A DNA stretch of 64,000 nucleotides, taken from positions 169,868,242 to 169,932,241 of the forward strand of contig OU015496.1 of NCBI GenBank assembly GCA_907164885.2. The letters run 5' to 3'. The position numbers and the translations under genes are program-made. The notes below the pieces were generated by a model. It had not been told where the DNA came from. It searched no databases and saw only the letters and a program-made list of their open reading frames with translations. This document shows, piece by piece, positions 1-49,775 of the stretch; the stretch's first letter is position 1; each line of letters starts with the position of its first letter. Source of the stretch: Dolomedes plantarius (lineage: Eukaryota; Arthropoda; Arachnida; Araneae; Dolomedidae).

Positions 1-508
1 AGCAGCAGCATGTTTAAAAAAGTATTTGGAAAACACATGGAAAAGTTTAAAAAAAATAAGCAGCTGAAGAACATGATTTCGCTATAGATAATTTTAGATC
101 TAATTAAAAATTTCATATTAAAGACAAAATAGGAATACACTCTTAGACAAAAAAAAGCGACGCGCCAAGAAGGGATAATGCAAATTAGACACAAATTGAT
201 ATGCATAAAGGTTTCGACGGAAAATGCAAATTTTAAAGTTTGGCAATCGGGATTTTAAAGTAATGGCAATCGGGAATCGTAGAACCAGTTTTCCTTCTGA
301 ATTCTGACTGTTTTGCCGCAATCTTTAATATTATATCTCCAGCTACTGGTCGATTAAAATAGGCACGCATGTTGTGAAAGTTAGGGCATACACGCTGACT
401 GGGCAAAATTCCACGGATCTGGAAAAAAGACACTGCATCTTCTTCCTTTTGGCCTACACTATCAAAGTTCTTTGACAAAGATCTTTTATACAAGTTATTT
501 CTATCTAA
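1..508. other. MED25 intron start, no feature seen
   Basis: AT-rich sequence. I see no exon, no clear repeat and no transposon domain. The missing upstream MED25 exons are not here. Confidence 0.5.
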
Positions 509-1060
509 GGGGGCTAAATCCCTTAAAATTCGAGCTCTTAAAAAAGATTTATTAGTGTGTACCTAGGGCTTAAGGGGAAGTACCATACAAAATTTCAGCT
601 TCAGACCCTATGGTTCCAGAGATACAGTGGGATTTTTTAGGTGGGAGGGGGTTAAATCCCTTAAAATTCGAGCTCTTAAAAAATATTTATTGGTGTGTAC
701 CTAGGGCTTAAGGGGAACCACCATGCAAAATTTCAGCTTTCTAGGCCTTATGGTTCCAGAGATACTATGGGGTTTTTTTTAGAGGGGGGGTTAAACCACT
801 TTTAACCCCCTTAAAATTTGCATTTTTCAAAAAGATTTTTTAGTGGGCACCTAGGGCTAAAGGGGAACCACCACACGAAATTTCAACTTCCTGGGTCTAT
901 GGTTTCAGAGATACAATGGGTTTTTTTTTCAGTGGGAAGGGGGTTAAGCCCCTTTTAAACCCCTTAATATTTGTACTTTTTAAAAATATTTCTTAGTGGG
1001 CATCTAGAGCTTAGGAGTAACCACCATGCAAAATTTCAGCATCCTAAGACTTTTCCTTTG
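509..1060. repeat. tandem repeat, about four units of 138-153 bp
   Basis: Each unit holds TTAAATCCC or a variant, then CCTAGGGCTTAAGGGGAA, CCATGCAAAATTTCAGC and ATGGTTCCAGAGATAC. The unit starts fall near 514, 652, 791 and 944. The CATGCAAAATTTCAGC part also occurs near the ends of the elements at 4592 and 29788, so the units may derive from that kind of element. Confidence 0.85.
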
Positions 1061-2052
1061 AAAGATTTGCGTTTTTAACATACTCATTTTGAATATTTTT
1101 CGTGTATTTCTGTTTTGTCATTAGTGCGCAATTTTTAATTAGAGCTAAAACTATTTCGAATTGAATTCTTGTTTTTTATCTGCCGCGTTTTGTATTTTTT
1201 TAACATGCTGTTGCTCGAAATGTTTATAACATCCGGGCACCGAAATCTTTTATAAAACTTTGACGAAGAACCCAACTATTATAAAAGTTATCTTTTATCA
1301 AAGTTGAGGTATTACACTGTCATATTTCTCGTCAAACTTCTTTTATAAAAGATCTTTGTTAAATAACTTTCATAACCTAAAAAAATAAATAAAATCTTCA
1401 AATCGAAACTTAGAATGGGAGCGAAAAGCAATGAATGGCGAAAACAATACTATCAACAAGGATGGGGCGCATAATTGGCGCTTTATTGCCGCTTTTTCGC
1501 CAAACCGCAAAGCTTCAGCTATAATACGTAAGTACCGTTTATCTTCATGTAAATTGACCAAGTCCCATCAATCTTAATGACTAACGATCAAATCATTTAT
1601 CTAAACAAGGCATAGAAAATGTCATGCTGCAAATTTTTGCATTAAAATTCAACATATCTGTATCAATCTGTTTATTGGCTTATTCCATAATAGAAACAAA
1701 TAAATTATAGAATACATTCAGTATTGAAATAAACCAGTAAATTTTTCTATCATTATGAGGACGTATTTGCTACGGACTTTTTTTTATTTTTATTTCATGA
1801 ATTCTGAAAAATTGGGAAATTTAAATTTATTGAAAAAAATTGTCATATGTAGGCAAGTTGATGATGAAGTAGCAATTGTTAGTATATACAGGTAGCAAAA
1901 ATTGCTCTAATTATTTATTTAATGGTATTTACATTTTAGTATAGGAATAATATAATGTAGTACTAACTATGTATTGAAAAAAGGGAGCATTTTATTACTT
2001 CTCTAATCTGTGATTTTGGAATTAAATTGTAAAAATGACTTTTCATCCAAAG
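1061..2052. other. intron, no feature seen
   Basis: AT-rich sequence. The motif TTTTATAAAA and its variants recur at 1245-1350 (CTTTTATAAAACTTTGACGA and relatives), which suggests a small inverted or degenerate repeat. I see no coding exon. Confidence 0.4.
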
Positions 2053-39301
<37,249 letters not shown>

Positions 39302-39360
39302 AAGCTGGCTCCATTTTGTTAAAAAATATATATATAAATAAATAGACTTTTTATCTTAAT
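39302..39360 (+). terminator. MED25 3' UTR with a poly(A) signal
   Basis: An AATAAA hexamer lies at about 39335-39341, some 35 bases after the stop codon, followed by a T-rich stretch. It is the first poly(A) signal after MED25 and would give a very short 3' UTR. Another AATAAA occurs near 39841, so longer forms are possible. Confidence 0.5.
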
Positions 39361-39740
39361 GTACATGATCATGCTTTACGAATTTCTGTTTCTCTCTTTG
39401 GTATCTCTTTGGAAAACTTTCGAAGATTCACAAATAATCACATTTACTCATTTTGGATCTTTTCTTTTGACAGACAGCTACTTATATCATGTGTTTCAAT
39501 CAGCTGTAAATGTATGATTCTGTGAAGTTTGTTAAAGGATCAGGTATTGTTGATTGGGATAAATATGGTACAACAGAAACTGCAAGTTCTCATTAAACAT
39601 AGTGCGACACTATTCGCCCATCCCAAAACAAACAGAAAAATGTTCAGAACAGCCATTTGGGAATTTTCATAACATTGCCTTTGACACACATCAGAGGCCT
39701 GCCTGTGTGTCAAATGCTTCTTTATAAAAGGGGAGACTTC

Positions 39741-40302
39741 TGTTATGGACTCGACGAGTTGATTGGGTTTAATACTGTCAGAGATAGGGACAATAAGCAG
39801 AGTGTGGCTGGCAGTATATAATGACAGAAACAGAGATAAAATAAAACTTCTTTATTCAAAGTTATAAACTAAAATATTAATTTACATTCAAACATAATAA
39901 CATAAAACTGTCTCAGGCATGCAGTCCACCAGACATCTTACTTATAATAGGCTCTACCTCAGCTGGCAAAATGGAGAAAAGAGGACAAGAGCAAAAGGAA
40001 GGGCAAGCAAACTTGTTACACAGTCGATATATATACACACAATATTTGCATAAATTATAAACAACACACAATGAGTTGATCTCAACTCGTAATCAATAAA
40101 CCACAGAGAAAAACAAATAAAACCCCTCTAACATTTGATGAATGCAAATGATGTCATACAACAGAATCTGGGGTAATGACATCATTTGCAAACTAATTTA
40201 CTAGGTTAACACGGTTGATTACCTGATCACTAGTATATTAAGAAAACATATTCGACAACTGCCAAAATCAAAATAACAGTGTCAGTGCAATACTTCACTA
40301 CA
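39741..40302 (+). mobile_element. possible solo LTR
   Basis: The block starts TGTTATGGACTCGACGAG and could end TTCACTACA, with AATAAA near 39841 followed by a CTTCTTTATTC stretch as in LTR R regions. ACTTC precedes the start, and ACTTC also occurs 8 bases before the proposed end. I found no clean target duplication outside the ends. Internal retrotransposon genes are absent. Confidence 0.3.
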
Positions 40303-40484
40303 GGAAAACTAAAGGTAAGTTACTTTACGGTAAAAGTCCCAACAAATGAGATACCCAGATAAGTTATTAAAACTTCTCAGTGACACTCCTTGAGCAATTT
40401 AAAGAGGAATCTCTCTTGCCATAGTTGGTACTTTCTACTTGTAAGTGATATTTTATAAAGCATTCAGCAACAGTGTGAATTGTC

Positions 40485-40690
40485 AACAGTGTGAATTGAT
40501 GGCCGAATGGCTAGGGCGTTGGCATTTGGTATTAGTCTGTGGGTTCTAATTCCACTATTGGCGTAGATGTATGTAGCCATTCGGAATAGGCTTTAAGTAG
40601 TAGGTCCCTGTCTAATTAGCTCTAATGTCTAATTAGCTCTATGCAGTAAATGACCTTAGCATGCTCAACCAACCAACCTCATCCCTGAGG
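40485..40690 (+). mobile_element. tRNA-derived SINE, family A
   Basis: The head reads GATGGCCGAATGGCTAGGGC as an A-box region and GGGTTCTAATTCC as a B box at 40541-40553, the two internal RNA polymerase III promoter boxes of a class II (Ser/Leu-like) tRNA. The body GTAGCCATTCGGAATAGGCT is shared with the minus-strand copy at 43817-44006. A 15-bp word CAACAGTGTGAATTG is repeated in tandem just before the head. Confidence 0.8.
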
Positions 40691-43600
40691 ATGGAAGCAG
40701 CGTCTTAGAAAATTCGCTCTTCTTTCGCAGGCGAAAATTTTATAGATCGTTTGTTCTAAAAAGTGAGAATGGGAGAATTGTTGATTATATGTAAGGATAT
40801 TCCTTTGTTCCAAAGAAATAGGTAGTTTTTGTTTCAACTGCCATATTTCCTTTTACTAATTTTGCAATAACATTTACAGTTACTGGATTAAGACTGTAGT
40901 GTTATATAATTAATATCCGTGTTAAGTGTACATTTATAGTTGTTCTGTCTTGGTCAAATTTGTCTTTCTCTGATGATGCAGGGCTTCAAAGACATCTTAA
41001 GTTTTTCAGTGTCTATTTAAAAAAAAAATCAGGCATTCTTTCTCCATTATTTGTCTTGAGAATTAACTTCCTGGCCACACTTGTTAATGTCATATTTGAA
41101 TTTATCGAAACATGGTTTTCCTTTCACATGAGGAAATTTAATTATTTCTGCTACTCAACAGATGGTTTGGGTTTAAGCGCATGTTAGTGACTTGGTTTAC
41201 GTCCAACGTTTTCATCTTAGATATTTGAATGACACACCGAAGAATAGGACAGATGAAAGCCGAATTAAATTGGACCGGAGTATCCGGGACCTTTCAATGA
41301 ACTCCGTCATCAAACTGTGCTTTGTACCTTTTTGAAGAGTCATTTGTTTGTTCTGAGAAGAGTTAGATGAGTGGCACTTGACCATGACATTCTTTCATTT
41401 TCCATTCTTCTCTTGTATTTAAATTAGTGATATTTGAGTTCCATTTTTTGAAACACGTGTGGAGTTTTATGGATGTAGGGTCATTCATGTACTTATTTTT
41501 TGGGTACCTAGCTGAGTAGATGCAACCAACTTACACCTGTCTCTATCAAATCTGTAACACTTTGCAGGCAGGGTAATTGCGTGATCAACTGTCGCCTGTG
41601 GCCGGCCTTATCCAGGTCTTTGTCAGGAGTAAGAAAATCATCATATTTCATGATTTGATGATTAGGAAGTATTACAACGAGAAATATAAATTGCACTCCA
41701 AAATTAAATTTGTGGGAATGGGTGATACTTACCAGCAACAAGCTAACACTGAAATATTTCTTTATAAAAAATAAACAGTTTTAAAAATATGATGGTCATG
41801 AATCCCCTTTGTAAATTTCTAATGCAAACAATGGGGAAGTGTTGCTACCTATATGAGGATGCCAATGTTAGTTTGACGTCGGTAATGCGCAAATTGGGAA
41901 TATTTATATATAAAGTCGAGTGAATTTATGGCTTTTTAAATATAAGGAGATAAACAAAAGATCAAAGGAAAAGGCCTGCATGAGTCATTGATTTCCGTTT
42001 TACAGATAAAAAAAAAAATGTATTACCGATTAGTTATTTCTAAAAATTCGACCTGTTTTTGACGGACTCTCACAATTTATTTCCTTTCGACTTCGAATTT
42101 AAATAGTTTAGAGAGGAGGCACATGTAACTGTAAAAAGCTCATTTATATCTGTGCTGAATATCTGCAGACAGATGAGAATTTCTCAACTTCAGTTTTGTC
42201 CTGTCATCTATTTACCTAATGTAATAAATGTGCAAATTAGATAGGTTTGTAATTTCCACAATGTATTTAAACCCTAATGTATCCTTTTTATTTCATATTA
42301 TATAGGTCCGAGCTTTGTCTAGTTGGTGTGTTCTTGTCTCCGCAATTGGAGTCCAGGTTGGTATGCATATTCGACTTTCATATTACCTTTTTTCAAAAGC
42401 AATACGTATACCAAACTGCGGCTCTCTTCGATGTTCCATTTTTCAGGACTTATGCTAACAGTTTATCAGAGACTTTGAAGTCACGGCAGAAGGGTTGGGG
42501 TTCGTTTTATCCTTCAACCAAAGTTTACGCCTTCGACATGACTATATGTACTAAATTTTAGGTTAACGTGGCCGCAGCGACCATTGAAAGTCGACACACA
42601 AATGATGCCAATTTGACGTGAGCGACCAGTGTTGACAGTAAGACAGTGAAATTTCGAAATACAGAAGCGATAAATAAGGGCAGAACATTAGCTTCTATGC
42701 CGCCTCACTGTTAAGAAAACTTGCAAAACTAGGAGCAAGGACTGGGCATACCCTTCAATACAAAGATAAATGCTTCTTCGTTCTAAAATCGTTGACATTT
42801 TTAGGCTATACCTTAACCATGGCCAGCAACTAAGACTTTTTCAAATCTAATATGGTAAGACACTCGGCTATTTAGGATTGTTCGGATCGCGAATTCCTTA
42901 AGCTAGTTATGAAAATGCCCTCTAACGACAAAAGGCAGTAGAATAGTTTCGAAGCCAATGACAAACAGTAATACAATTCTTTGAAAGCTGAAACTAAATG
43001 TTATATTCAAAACTCCATGCCTAATTCACCCTGTGGTTTTCAGACCCACGGAGAGAATCGAAAGGCCCAGGAAAAGATCCTTGAGGACGTTTGGCATATC
43101 CAGGAACCTGATAGTCATAGGCTGTGATGTTATGAAGTACGGTGTTTGGAACTTGAGCGATTCCTCTGTGAAACTTCATCGCAAGTTTCTAAATTTCAGA
43201 AAGAAAAGGTTAATCTTGAGGTCTTGACGTTATATCGAACATGTGTAGCTTGAACAAAAGGTTTAAAGAAATGATTTGGGCAACTTGGACTCCTAAGATA
43301 ACAGTTGAGGACCCCATTTGTTATGACTGGCCAAATAAATAAAACACAAGCACTGTGTATATTTCATGATTCTTAAGGGACGACTCGTAAGAACAAAGCC
43401 AAATAATAATAATAATAAAAGAATCCCTGATACCCTTCGCCTTCCGAACAACGACGGTGTTGAGAAGACCCCAAGTTAATTTAAAATCTGCGGTAATACG
43501 AAGGCATTTATTAGCGGTCTCTCATTTCTTTTTCCTCATACTTGTGGCCTTGCATTTTTATCATGAATAAGAGGGGTAACTTTATGAATATTTATTTTTT

Positions 43601-43802
43601 TTTAAAAAGGTCGTTTTTCACGTAACAACGCCGCAATGTAAACACGACTTGAAAGAAACGAAAAGGAGGTATTGCGATAAAAGTGATAGCTACTCGATTT
43701 CGGTTTTACGTGCAAGGTTCTGCAGGAATGTAGGGCATCAACTTCTTAGATTTGAAGGACAGTTTTTTTTAAGTGCTGAAACATGTTTAGAAAATGAAAT
43801 GG
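40691..43802. other. intergenic, nothing recognised
   Basis: Base composition is less AT-rich from about 41,900 on. Several open frames of 60-95 codons occur, but none shows a family motif or codon pattern that I can support. Confidence 0.35.
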
Positions 43803-44020
43803 AAAATATCATTTGGTTTGGTTTGGTTTGGTTTGGAGCGCTACGGTCAACTTTTTGCTACACAAGGGCTAATTTGGCCGGGACCTACTGCTTAAAGCCG
43901 ATTCCGAACGGCTACAAACATCCATGCCAAGAGTGGGATTCGAACCCACAGACTTTGGTACCGAATGCCAGCGCCCTAGCCATTCGGCCATCGTCCGGCG
44001 AAAAAAAAAATATCATTTGG
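43803..44020 (-). mobile_element. tRNA-derived SINE, family A, with target duplication
   Basis: On the minus strand the head is GATGGCCGAATGGCTAGGGC, with B box GGGTTCGAATCCC. The tail is (CCAAA)n at 43813-43836. The direct repeat AAAATATCATTTGG stands at 43803-43816 and 44007-44020, so the insertion is well bounded. The B box is better preserved than in the 40485 copy. Confidence 0.9.
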
Positions 44021-44150
44021 ATGCAGATATTAGACGTTTGTTAGACTTACTACAGGAATATTTCTCTTGGTTTAAAGGAATTTGGATGCAGATATTAGAC
44101 GTTTGTTAGACTTCCTACAGGAATATTTCTCTTGGTTTAAAGGAATTATT
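44015..44150. repeat. tandem duplication of 65 bp
   Basis: ATTTGGATGCAGATATTAGA and the sequence up to TTTAAAGGA occur twice in a row with one substitution. The first copy overlaps the target site of the adjoining SINE. Confidence 0.95.
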
Positions 44151-44313
44151 TTGCAAAAGGAACCTACTTTTATTGTCTATTATTTTATTGAGTAGCTAAA
44201 AAGCAAGAAACTTAAAAATGTAAGACATTGACAGTTGACGCCACGGAGTGACAAAATGCACAAATCGCTAGATTCTGCCATGAACCAGAAATTAGCTTGC
44301 ATTCGTACTGAAT

Positions 44314-44317
<4 letters not shown>

Positions 44318-44382
<65 letters not shown>
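44318..44382. repeat. (TA)n microsatellite at a SINE tail
   Basis: About 32 TA units, directly next to the 3' end of the minus-strand SINE at 44383. Confidence 0.95.
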
Positions 44383-44388
<6 letters not shown>

Positions 44389-44755
44389 CAATGGCTGGGA
44401 GCTGAGCAATACTCTTGAAAGAAGCCAAAAGGAGAGCCTAGGGAAGACGTGTGTGACCACCTCGCCGTATGTATTGCTCCGGGTTAACCACAGGGGATGG
44501 GTCCACGTTACACCCGTATCGGTCCCGTAATTTTGAACCAAGTGACGAGACCGGAACACTTAACCCCGCAACCCAGAGGTAATGTTTGGGAACTTGGAAG
44601 ACATTGCAGGTACGACAGGTTTTTTTCCGTGAACTAGCCGCCATTAGTGTACACGTCGGTGGTTTTGTCATCGTCGGGTATCGAACCCGCAACTTTCAGA
44701 TCACTGGCTCGACGCCTCTGCGTACCGGGCCACTGCGCCCTGGATAATGGATATA
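44383..44755 (-). mobile_element. tRNA-derived SINE, family B
   Basis: On the minus strand it starts CCAGGGCGCAGTGGCCCGGT (A-box side) with a B box GCGGGTTCGATACCC at 44675-44690. A 300-bp body follows and ends at the (TA)n tract. The open frames across this region run through the SINE body and are not genes. Confidence 0.78.
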
Positions 44756-45499
44756 GAACCAATAAAAATATGGCCTTTTTTTTTCTTCTCGGGAAGGGAG
44801 GAGGGAATATTTCATACTGAATTTTTATCATGGAAAAAGTATTAAATTTCTTATTAGATATATTTTAAGATTATTTAACGACGACTTTGACATGTTTTAA
44901 ACAAATAACTAACGAAAGGAAATGGAACATTTTTCTTCTCTGCTTTGACATCATTTTGAACAGTCAATTAGGAAGCGCTGTATGCCAAAGGCAAATAAAT
45001 ACTAAAAACCCAGCTCTTGCTATAGATTACTTGTATGGATAATCAGCATATGTTTTTTGACATTTCCGCTCATGCCTTGGACCGTTTGAGTAATATCTGA
45101 ACCGTCTTCGAAATATCTGAATTTCTGTGAAGTTCTAAACTTTTTGGATAACGACATGAAAATTTGAAACTTGATTTAACGTTTTTATATTATGTTATGT
45201 GGTTTGTAATTTTTTACTGTTTAATACTAATAAGTGAACATGTCTAGGAAAAAAAAGTAATAAATTTCATCGGCTGGTATTTGGACCTGTGTTCATTATG
45301 TGAGGAGATTTCGTAGCGAAGTATTTGCTATGTGTCTGTCTTTACCAGGTTATACGATCAATTATAGAATACTCGATACTGACGAATGAAAATATGACCT
45401 TTTAATTCTAAAACTAATGTGCAAGGACTTTGAAGTTCAGCTGGAAGGAGTCGCTGATGACCGTAAAGCATCTAATGTGATAAATGAGGTTTATTGATT
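44756..45499. other. intergenic, nothing recognised
   Basis: No element or coding motif that I can name. Confidence 0.35.
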
Positions 45500-45914
45500 A
45501 CTAGCCGGGCTTCGCTTAGCTATCCGTGTAACATATTTATGTACTTCGGGCCCCACAAAAGAAAAAAAAGAACCTACAAATGTATTAAATTCAAGTCAAT
45601 AAATTCCCGTCGCTGCCGACAGATGGCTGCACCATACTGGATATAGATGATTTGATTTCTCAGCGGTGGAGTCATTTAGAATTAAAATATCTCTAAAACT
45701 ATTGAATTAACAGAATAAGTGTACGCAGAAAAAATGATCAGTTTTCAAAGCTCTTTCCAAATATGTAATATTTATGTACTTTCATGAGAAAAAAAAATAC
45801 ACCGATTTGTGTATTTGTCGGCCATTTTTTTGGATGAGTGAGACCCGGAGACGTGATGTCACGTGACCCGACAAAACCCACTACTAATACGTCTGTTACT
45901 GTATTTATATAGAT
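45500..45914 (+). mobile_element. non-autonomous element, ACTAGCC start and TATATAGATGA tail (copy 3)
   Basis: It starts ACTAGCCGGGCTTCGCTTAG and ends GTATTTATATAGATGA. The start and tail resemble the family at 4592 and 29788, but the interior differs. It abuts copy 4 directly, tail to head. Confidence 0.6.
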
Positions 45915-45915
45915 G

Positions 45916-47098
45916 ACTAGCGGCCCGTCCCGACTTTGTACGGATTGAACAATTATAGATCTTAAGTAGATATTAGGAAGGTATAATTTGTTTTAAAACT
46001 TTATGGTATACTACATTTTTCGTTTTTCTGAGGTTTTAAAACAAATTGATTCTCCGCATTTCTTGGCCTAGAGAGACCAACATGTAATTTGTCCATGAGT
46101 AAACCAATCTTCCCGTAAGTCAAGTCCAATATATTTCTATGTTTGACCTTGAGATTTATTGATGGTGATGGCAAAAGAAATTTTTATTGGAAACTGTAAC
46201 GTCAGGCACTGAATCGTGTCCGGCACCACCCGCGTGCCGATTTTGGTACGATTCGGCCCCATTGTCTCGCTGTCAGCGAGGACAGCCGCGGAAGCTGTCG
46301 AAATGAGCCACTCTTAGGGGCAAAATCATTAAAACGTTAATTAGAAAACTCCGGGGCCCGATTTTCAAAAAATAATATGCCAATGTTTTAATCTGAACTA
46401 TCAACTATATCTATACAAAATTTCAGCTCAATTGAAGCAATACATTTTCACTTATAAAGGAACAACCATAGTCCTATTCGAAATAATCAACAAATTTCAC
46501 AGTTTCAAAGAAACACACTGAATTTTGAATAAAGTTCAATAATTCAAGTTCGATTTACGCAAATTGTGCATAAAATTGTACATAAATTCAAAAACGTAAA
46601 GTTCTATAGTATTATACCAACAAATTTCCAGTTGATAGCCAATAAATTGTAAATATTTTTACCTTAAATGTCCCACAAAAAGCGTAGTTCCAAATGTAAT
46701 TTCCTTCAATAAACCCTTAAACGTTGCCAATATCAAAAATCCTTCTTGTATTTTTCAATACCTCCTCCACTTGAATCTTTAAAATATTGAATGTTTTGCA
46801 GATAATAAATGAAAATGTAGTTTGATGTGTTGCTATGGTTACCTGACTATGGTTGACAAAGAAAATTCAAATGTTAAAAAGGTGACAAAGGAAAAATTGT
46901 AAAAGTGAAGTATCAGCTCGACATTTAGTCCCCTAACTTTCTTTCTACTGATCAGATATACATAATATATAGCCTATGTCCATGTGGAATAATATACCTT
47001 TCAAATAGTGAAAGAATTTTTCAAATAGGTCCAGTGGTTCCGGAGATTACCCTCCACATACAGAATCCCCTCTCTCTCTTTATATATTAGTATAGATA
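45916..47098 (+). mobile_element. non-autonomous element, ACTAGCGGCCCG start and TATAGAT tail (copy 4)
   Basis: It starts ACTAGCGGCCCGTCCCGACT and ends TCTTTATATATTAGTATAGAT. Near the tail, GTCCAGTGGTTCCGGAGATTA resembles the GGTCCAGCGGTTT block of the other copies. About 1.2 kb, with no coding region. GGCACTGAATCGTGTCCGGC and other interior words are not shared with copies 1 and 2, so this is a relative, not a duplicate. Confidence 0.6.
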
Positions 47099-47405
47099 AT
47101 AAATTTTACTCCCTTTCCAGTAGAACTGTACAAGCACAGTGAGATTTCTCAGAAGGGCCTTGTTGCTATGTCGGGTCCGCTGTGTGTTTTGAAAGCACGA
47201 TGAGAGATTCATGTTCTTCACGTCCTAGGTGGTTTTATTGGCATATAATAGTATAGAATCGGGAAACTTATGAGGGCGCTTATAAAGAACCCGCCTTGCG
47301 GTAGGTTGCTATTACGTACTGATAGGCCCACCCCCTCTCCTCCCAGGAAAAAAAAAAAAAAATAAGAGCAGTATACGGTGTGTGGAGACACTGCATCATC
47401 TATAG

Positions 47406-47968
47406 CAGTGGTTCCTCACCTTTGATCAAGGACCACTTGTCAAAAAAAAAAAGTTTGGGACCCTCTCCCAATCAATTCCTTAGAGGCAAAAAAGGGTTTT
47501 ATTTTTTGAATAAACAAACTATTTGTGATAAACAACTTTAAAAGGTTACAGATAAACTCAATAGCAATAATAAATTTAACGTGACAGGAAACTTAATAGC
47601 AAATATAAAAGCCTATGAAAGCCTAAGAATTAACGAGATTTTTCAGCTTGCATTTGCTTTTCTAGCTGTAAAATGGCTGTGATGCTGCGAGTCCGCGTCA
47701 CAGAAAACATATTAGAAATTTATAAGCAGAACAAGGATTTTCTCATACTCTCAAAACGTCGGAAAGCGGAAGAAATACAGGAATTTTTAGAATTTGTACA
47801 AACAGTTTGGAACTAAAATTTTTTTGCTCCCAGTTTTAAAAAATTGATTAAATTCGCGGTCGTTTTGAAACAAAAATATTTTTTTAAAAATCATTCTTGA
47901 CCTCTCCGACCTCTTCTTGGTTCTTTCGAATCCCCAGTGGTCCGCGGACCACCGGTTAGGAGTCACTG
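47406..47968. mobile_element. hAT-type MITE, older copy
   Basis: It starts CAGTGGTTCCTCACC and ends GGTTAGGAGTCACTG. The flanks ATCTATAG and ATCTCTAA match at 6 of 8 bases, as an aged 8-bp target duplication. The internal GGTCCGCGGACCACCGG near the right end matches the MITE at 50170. Confidence 0.75.
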
Positions 47969-48577
47969 ATCTCTAAGACATGCCTTTGCTTACTCTCATT
48001 AGGTAAGGTCATTAGCTTGGTTAACGACAAATCACTCGTGGGACACCAATGAATATGGAAAACCTTTCATAGTTGGTTGAAAGTGCCTTTTCGCTGACAA
48101 TTAGTTACGGGTCATGTCCATTAGTATCATGTTTGCCAGATTTATTACAAAATTTTAAAACCTGCTGGTAATCTTCGCTCACTCATGGTCCCGAACAGTA
48201 ATGAAATAGTTTTGGCATGAATTTACTAGACCTATACTTGGTAAGCTCTATGAAAAATGCCGCATCCTGAGGGCGATCATTTTATTTTTTAAATGGGTAA
48301 ACTTTATGAAAATTGACGTCCCCCCCCCCCCTCACCGATCAGTTTCTGACGTCTTTTAGTATCAAGTTTTTGCCTACGGAGTTCCTCTAAAAATTATTTG
48401 AGATAACAGAAATCAAAAACTCCCTTCCCTAAGGACGCGAGTATGTGTACGCGATCGGCCGTATAACGCATGTTAAGACGGTTACATACACTGCATACAG
48501 ACACTGCGGAAAGGGTCAATAGCAAAGTCTTTTAATTGATTAGTGAATTTCGCAAGCACTGACATCATATATAAGTA

Positions 48578-48850
48578 ACTAGCTGAGTGGCAACCCGATG
48601 TGTTGCTTTTTTTTGAGTTAAAATGAAATGGCTTTATATCTTAAAGATTAAAAACTGTTTGTTCACTTTTAAAAATATATTAGATTTTTTAAAAAAACAA
48701 AATAATTATTTAAAATTTCCGTTATCAAATTTTGCATTTTAAACAGAAAAGCTCATTCAATTAGAAAAAAATTCTAAAGGCTTTAACTTCTCCTTTCCTA
48801 AAACTAAAATTTTTTCTGGTACTTCAAATTTATTTCTGGATTTCAATTAT
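48578..48850 (+). mobile_element. fragment of an ACTAGC-type element
   Basis: It starts ACTAGCTGAGTGGCAACCCG, much like the other copies of this family. The expected TATATAGAT tail is missing, so the copy is probably truncated. Confidence 0.4.
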
Positions 48851-49059
48851 TAAATGACTCGTTCTCAACTAATAATTTTTCCTTTTGGCAACATGGCCGA
48901 ATGAAAATATTGTCACGGTGATTTCGGGGAATACGGAAATGACACGAAGAGTAGATCAGAACAGATTTTATTGACCAGATTGCGGGGAACATCACCTAAA
49001 ATACACCTCCGGAACGTTCCCGACATTCCTACCGGAAGTATGAGGATTATTCCATAAAC

Positions 49060-49240
49060 CTAGGAACCGGAACTGAAATATAAATAATAGATAAATTTGC
49101 ATACAGCTCGCATGCAGAGCAAATTAAAATAAAAGATGTTCTTGCACCCGACGGCGGCTGGTTTCGAACCCGGGACCTTAGGATTAGACGTCAGGAGCGA
49201 TACCACTGAGCCACCGTTACTTCGGTGAACAGAGCTTTGC
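49060..49240 (-). mobile_element. tRNA-derived SINE, family C
   Basis: On the minus strand the head reads CGGTGGCTCAGTGGTATCGC (A box TGGCTCAGTGG) and the B box is CCCGGGTTCGAAACC near 49157-49172. A short A/T-rich body follows. The head is of a class I tRNA type and differs from families A and B. Confidence 0.78.
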
Positions 49241-49519
49241 GAAACGGAAAGGAGCTGGCCCACCCGGAATGTCAACTTTTTCTGCTCTCCTCTTCTATTG
49301 AGTTCGGCTGTTTTAATTGAATAATTAAAAAAGTTTAAAGTTGTGAAAGTTGAGGATAGCATCAGTGCACGCGTCTCGGCCGTCCGCTTATATCGGTACC
49401 AGTCGCGATATCCTGCTATGCTCGGTTCGCGAGATTAGCCAGTCCCCGTGTCTGCTAACTAACAAACTAACATTTGTTTACCTTCAGCTGTTAATAGTAA
49501 GATTAATGCTTGCTCTTGG

Positions 49520-49775
49520 CAGGGCCGGCGCTAGGGGCGGGCAAGCTGGGCCCCTGCCCGGGGCGGCAACCTTAGGAGGCGGCAAATGGTCTGTAAAATT
49601 AACCAGTTTATGAAGAAAATGATTAAACCAAGATTCATTTGAATACTTATGAAAAATTAATAGGTGGAATTTTAATAACATTTGCTTTTAATATGTTTTA
49701 CGAACTAATTTTTGTTATAAAGGGGCGGCATTTTACCTTTTTGCCCGGGGCGGCGAAACTGCCAGTGCCGGCCCT
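49520..49775. mobile_element. hAT-type MITE, 256 bp, with perfect 8-bp target duplication
   Basis: It starts CAGGGCCGGCGCTAGGGG and ends CAGTGCCGGCCCT. GCTCTTGG stands on both sides (49512-49519 and 49776-49783). Repeats of GCCCGGGGCGGC lie inside both ends. The interior has no transposase. Confidence 0.88.

Noticed and set aside
509..1060. Regular repeats that could suggest a CRISPR array
   Set aside because: Units are over 130 bp, the sequence is eukaryotic, and there are no unique spacers between short identical repeats.
1..2052. Search for the missing MED25 N-terminal exons, including the short frame at 10-87
   Set aside because: No stretch reads as the expected VWA start, and the 10-87 frame has no resemblance to MED25.
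42277..43227. Frames of 94 and 64 codons
   Set aside because: No family motif or splice context; plausible by chance in this less AT-rich stretch.
43923..44000. tRNA-like sequence on the minus strand (also at 40496, 44640, 49155 and 52808)
   Set aside because: Each is followed by a SINE body or tail and has degraded pairing; treated as SINE heads, not tRNA genes.
44180..44692. Overlapping frames of 70-115 codons
   Set aside because: They run through a tRNA-derived SINE and a (TA)n tract.
48905..49060. TGTCACGGTG... block with TTTTATTGA that could be an LTR piece
   Set aside because: No second border, target duplication or partner copy could be seen.
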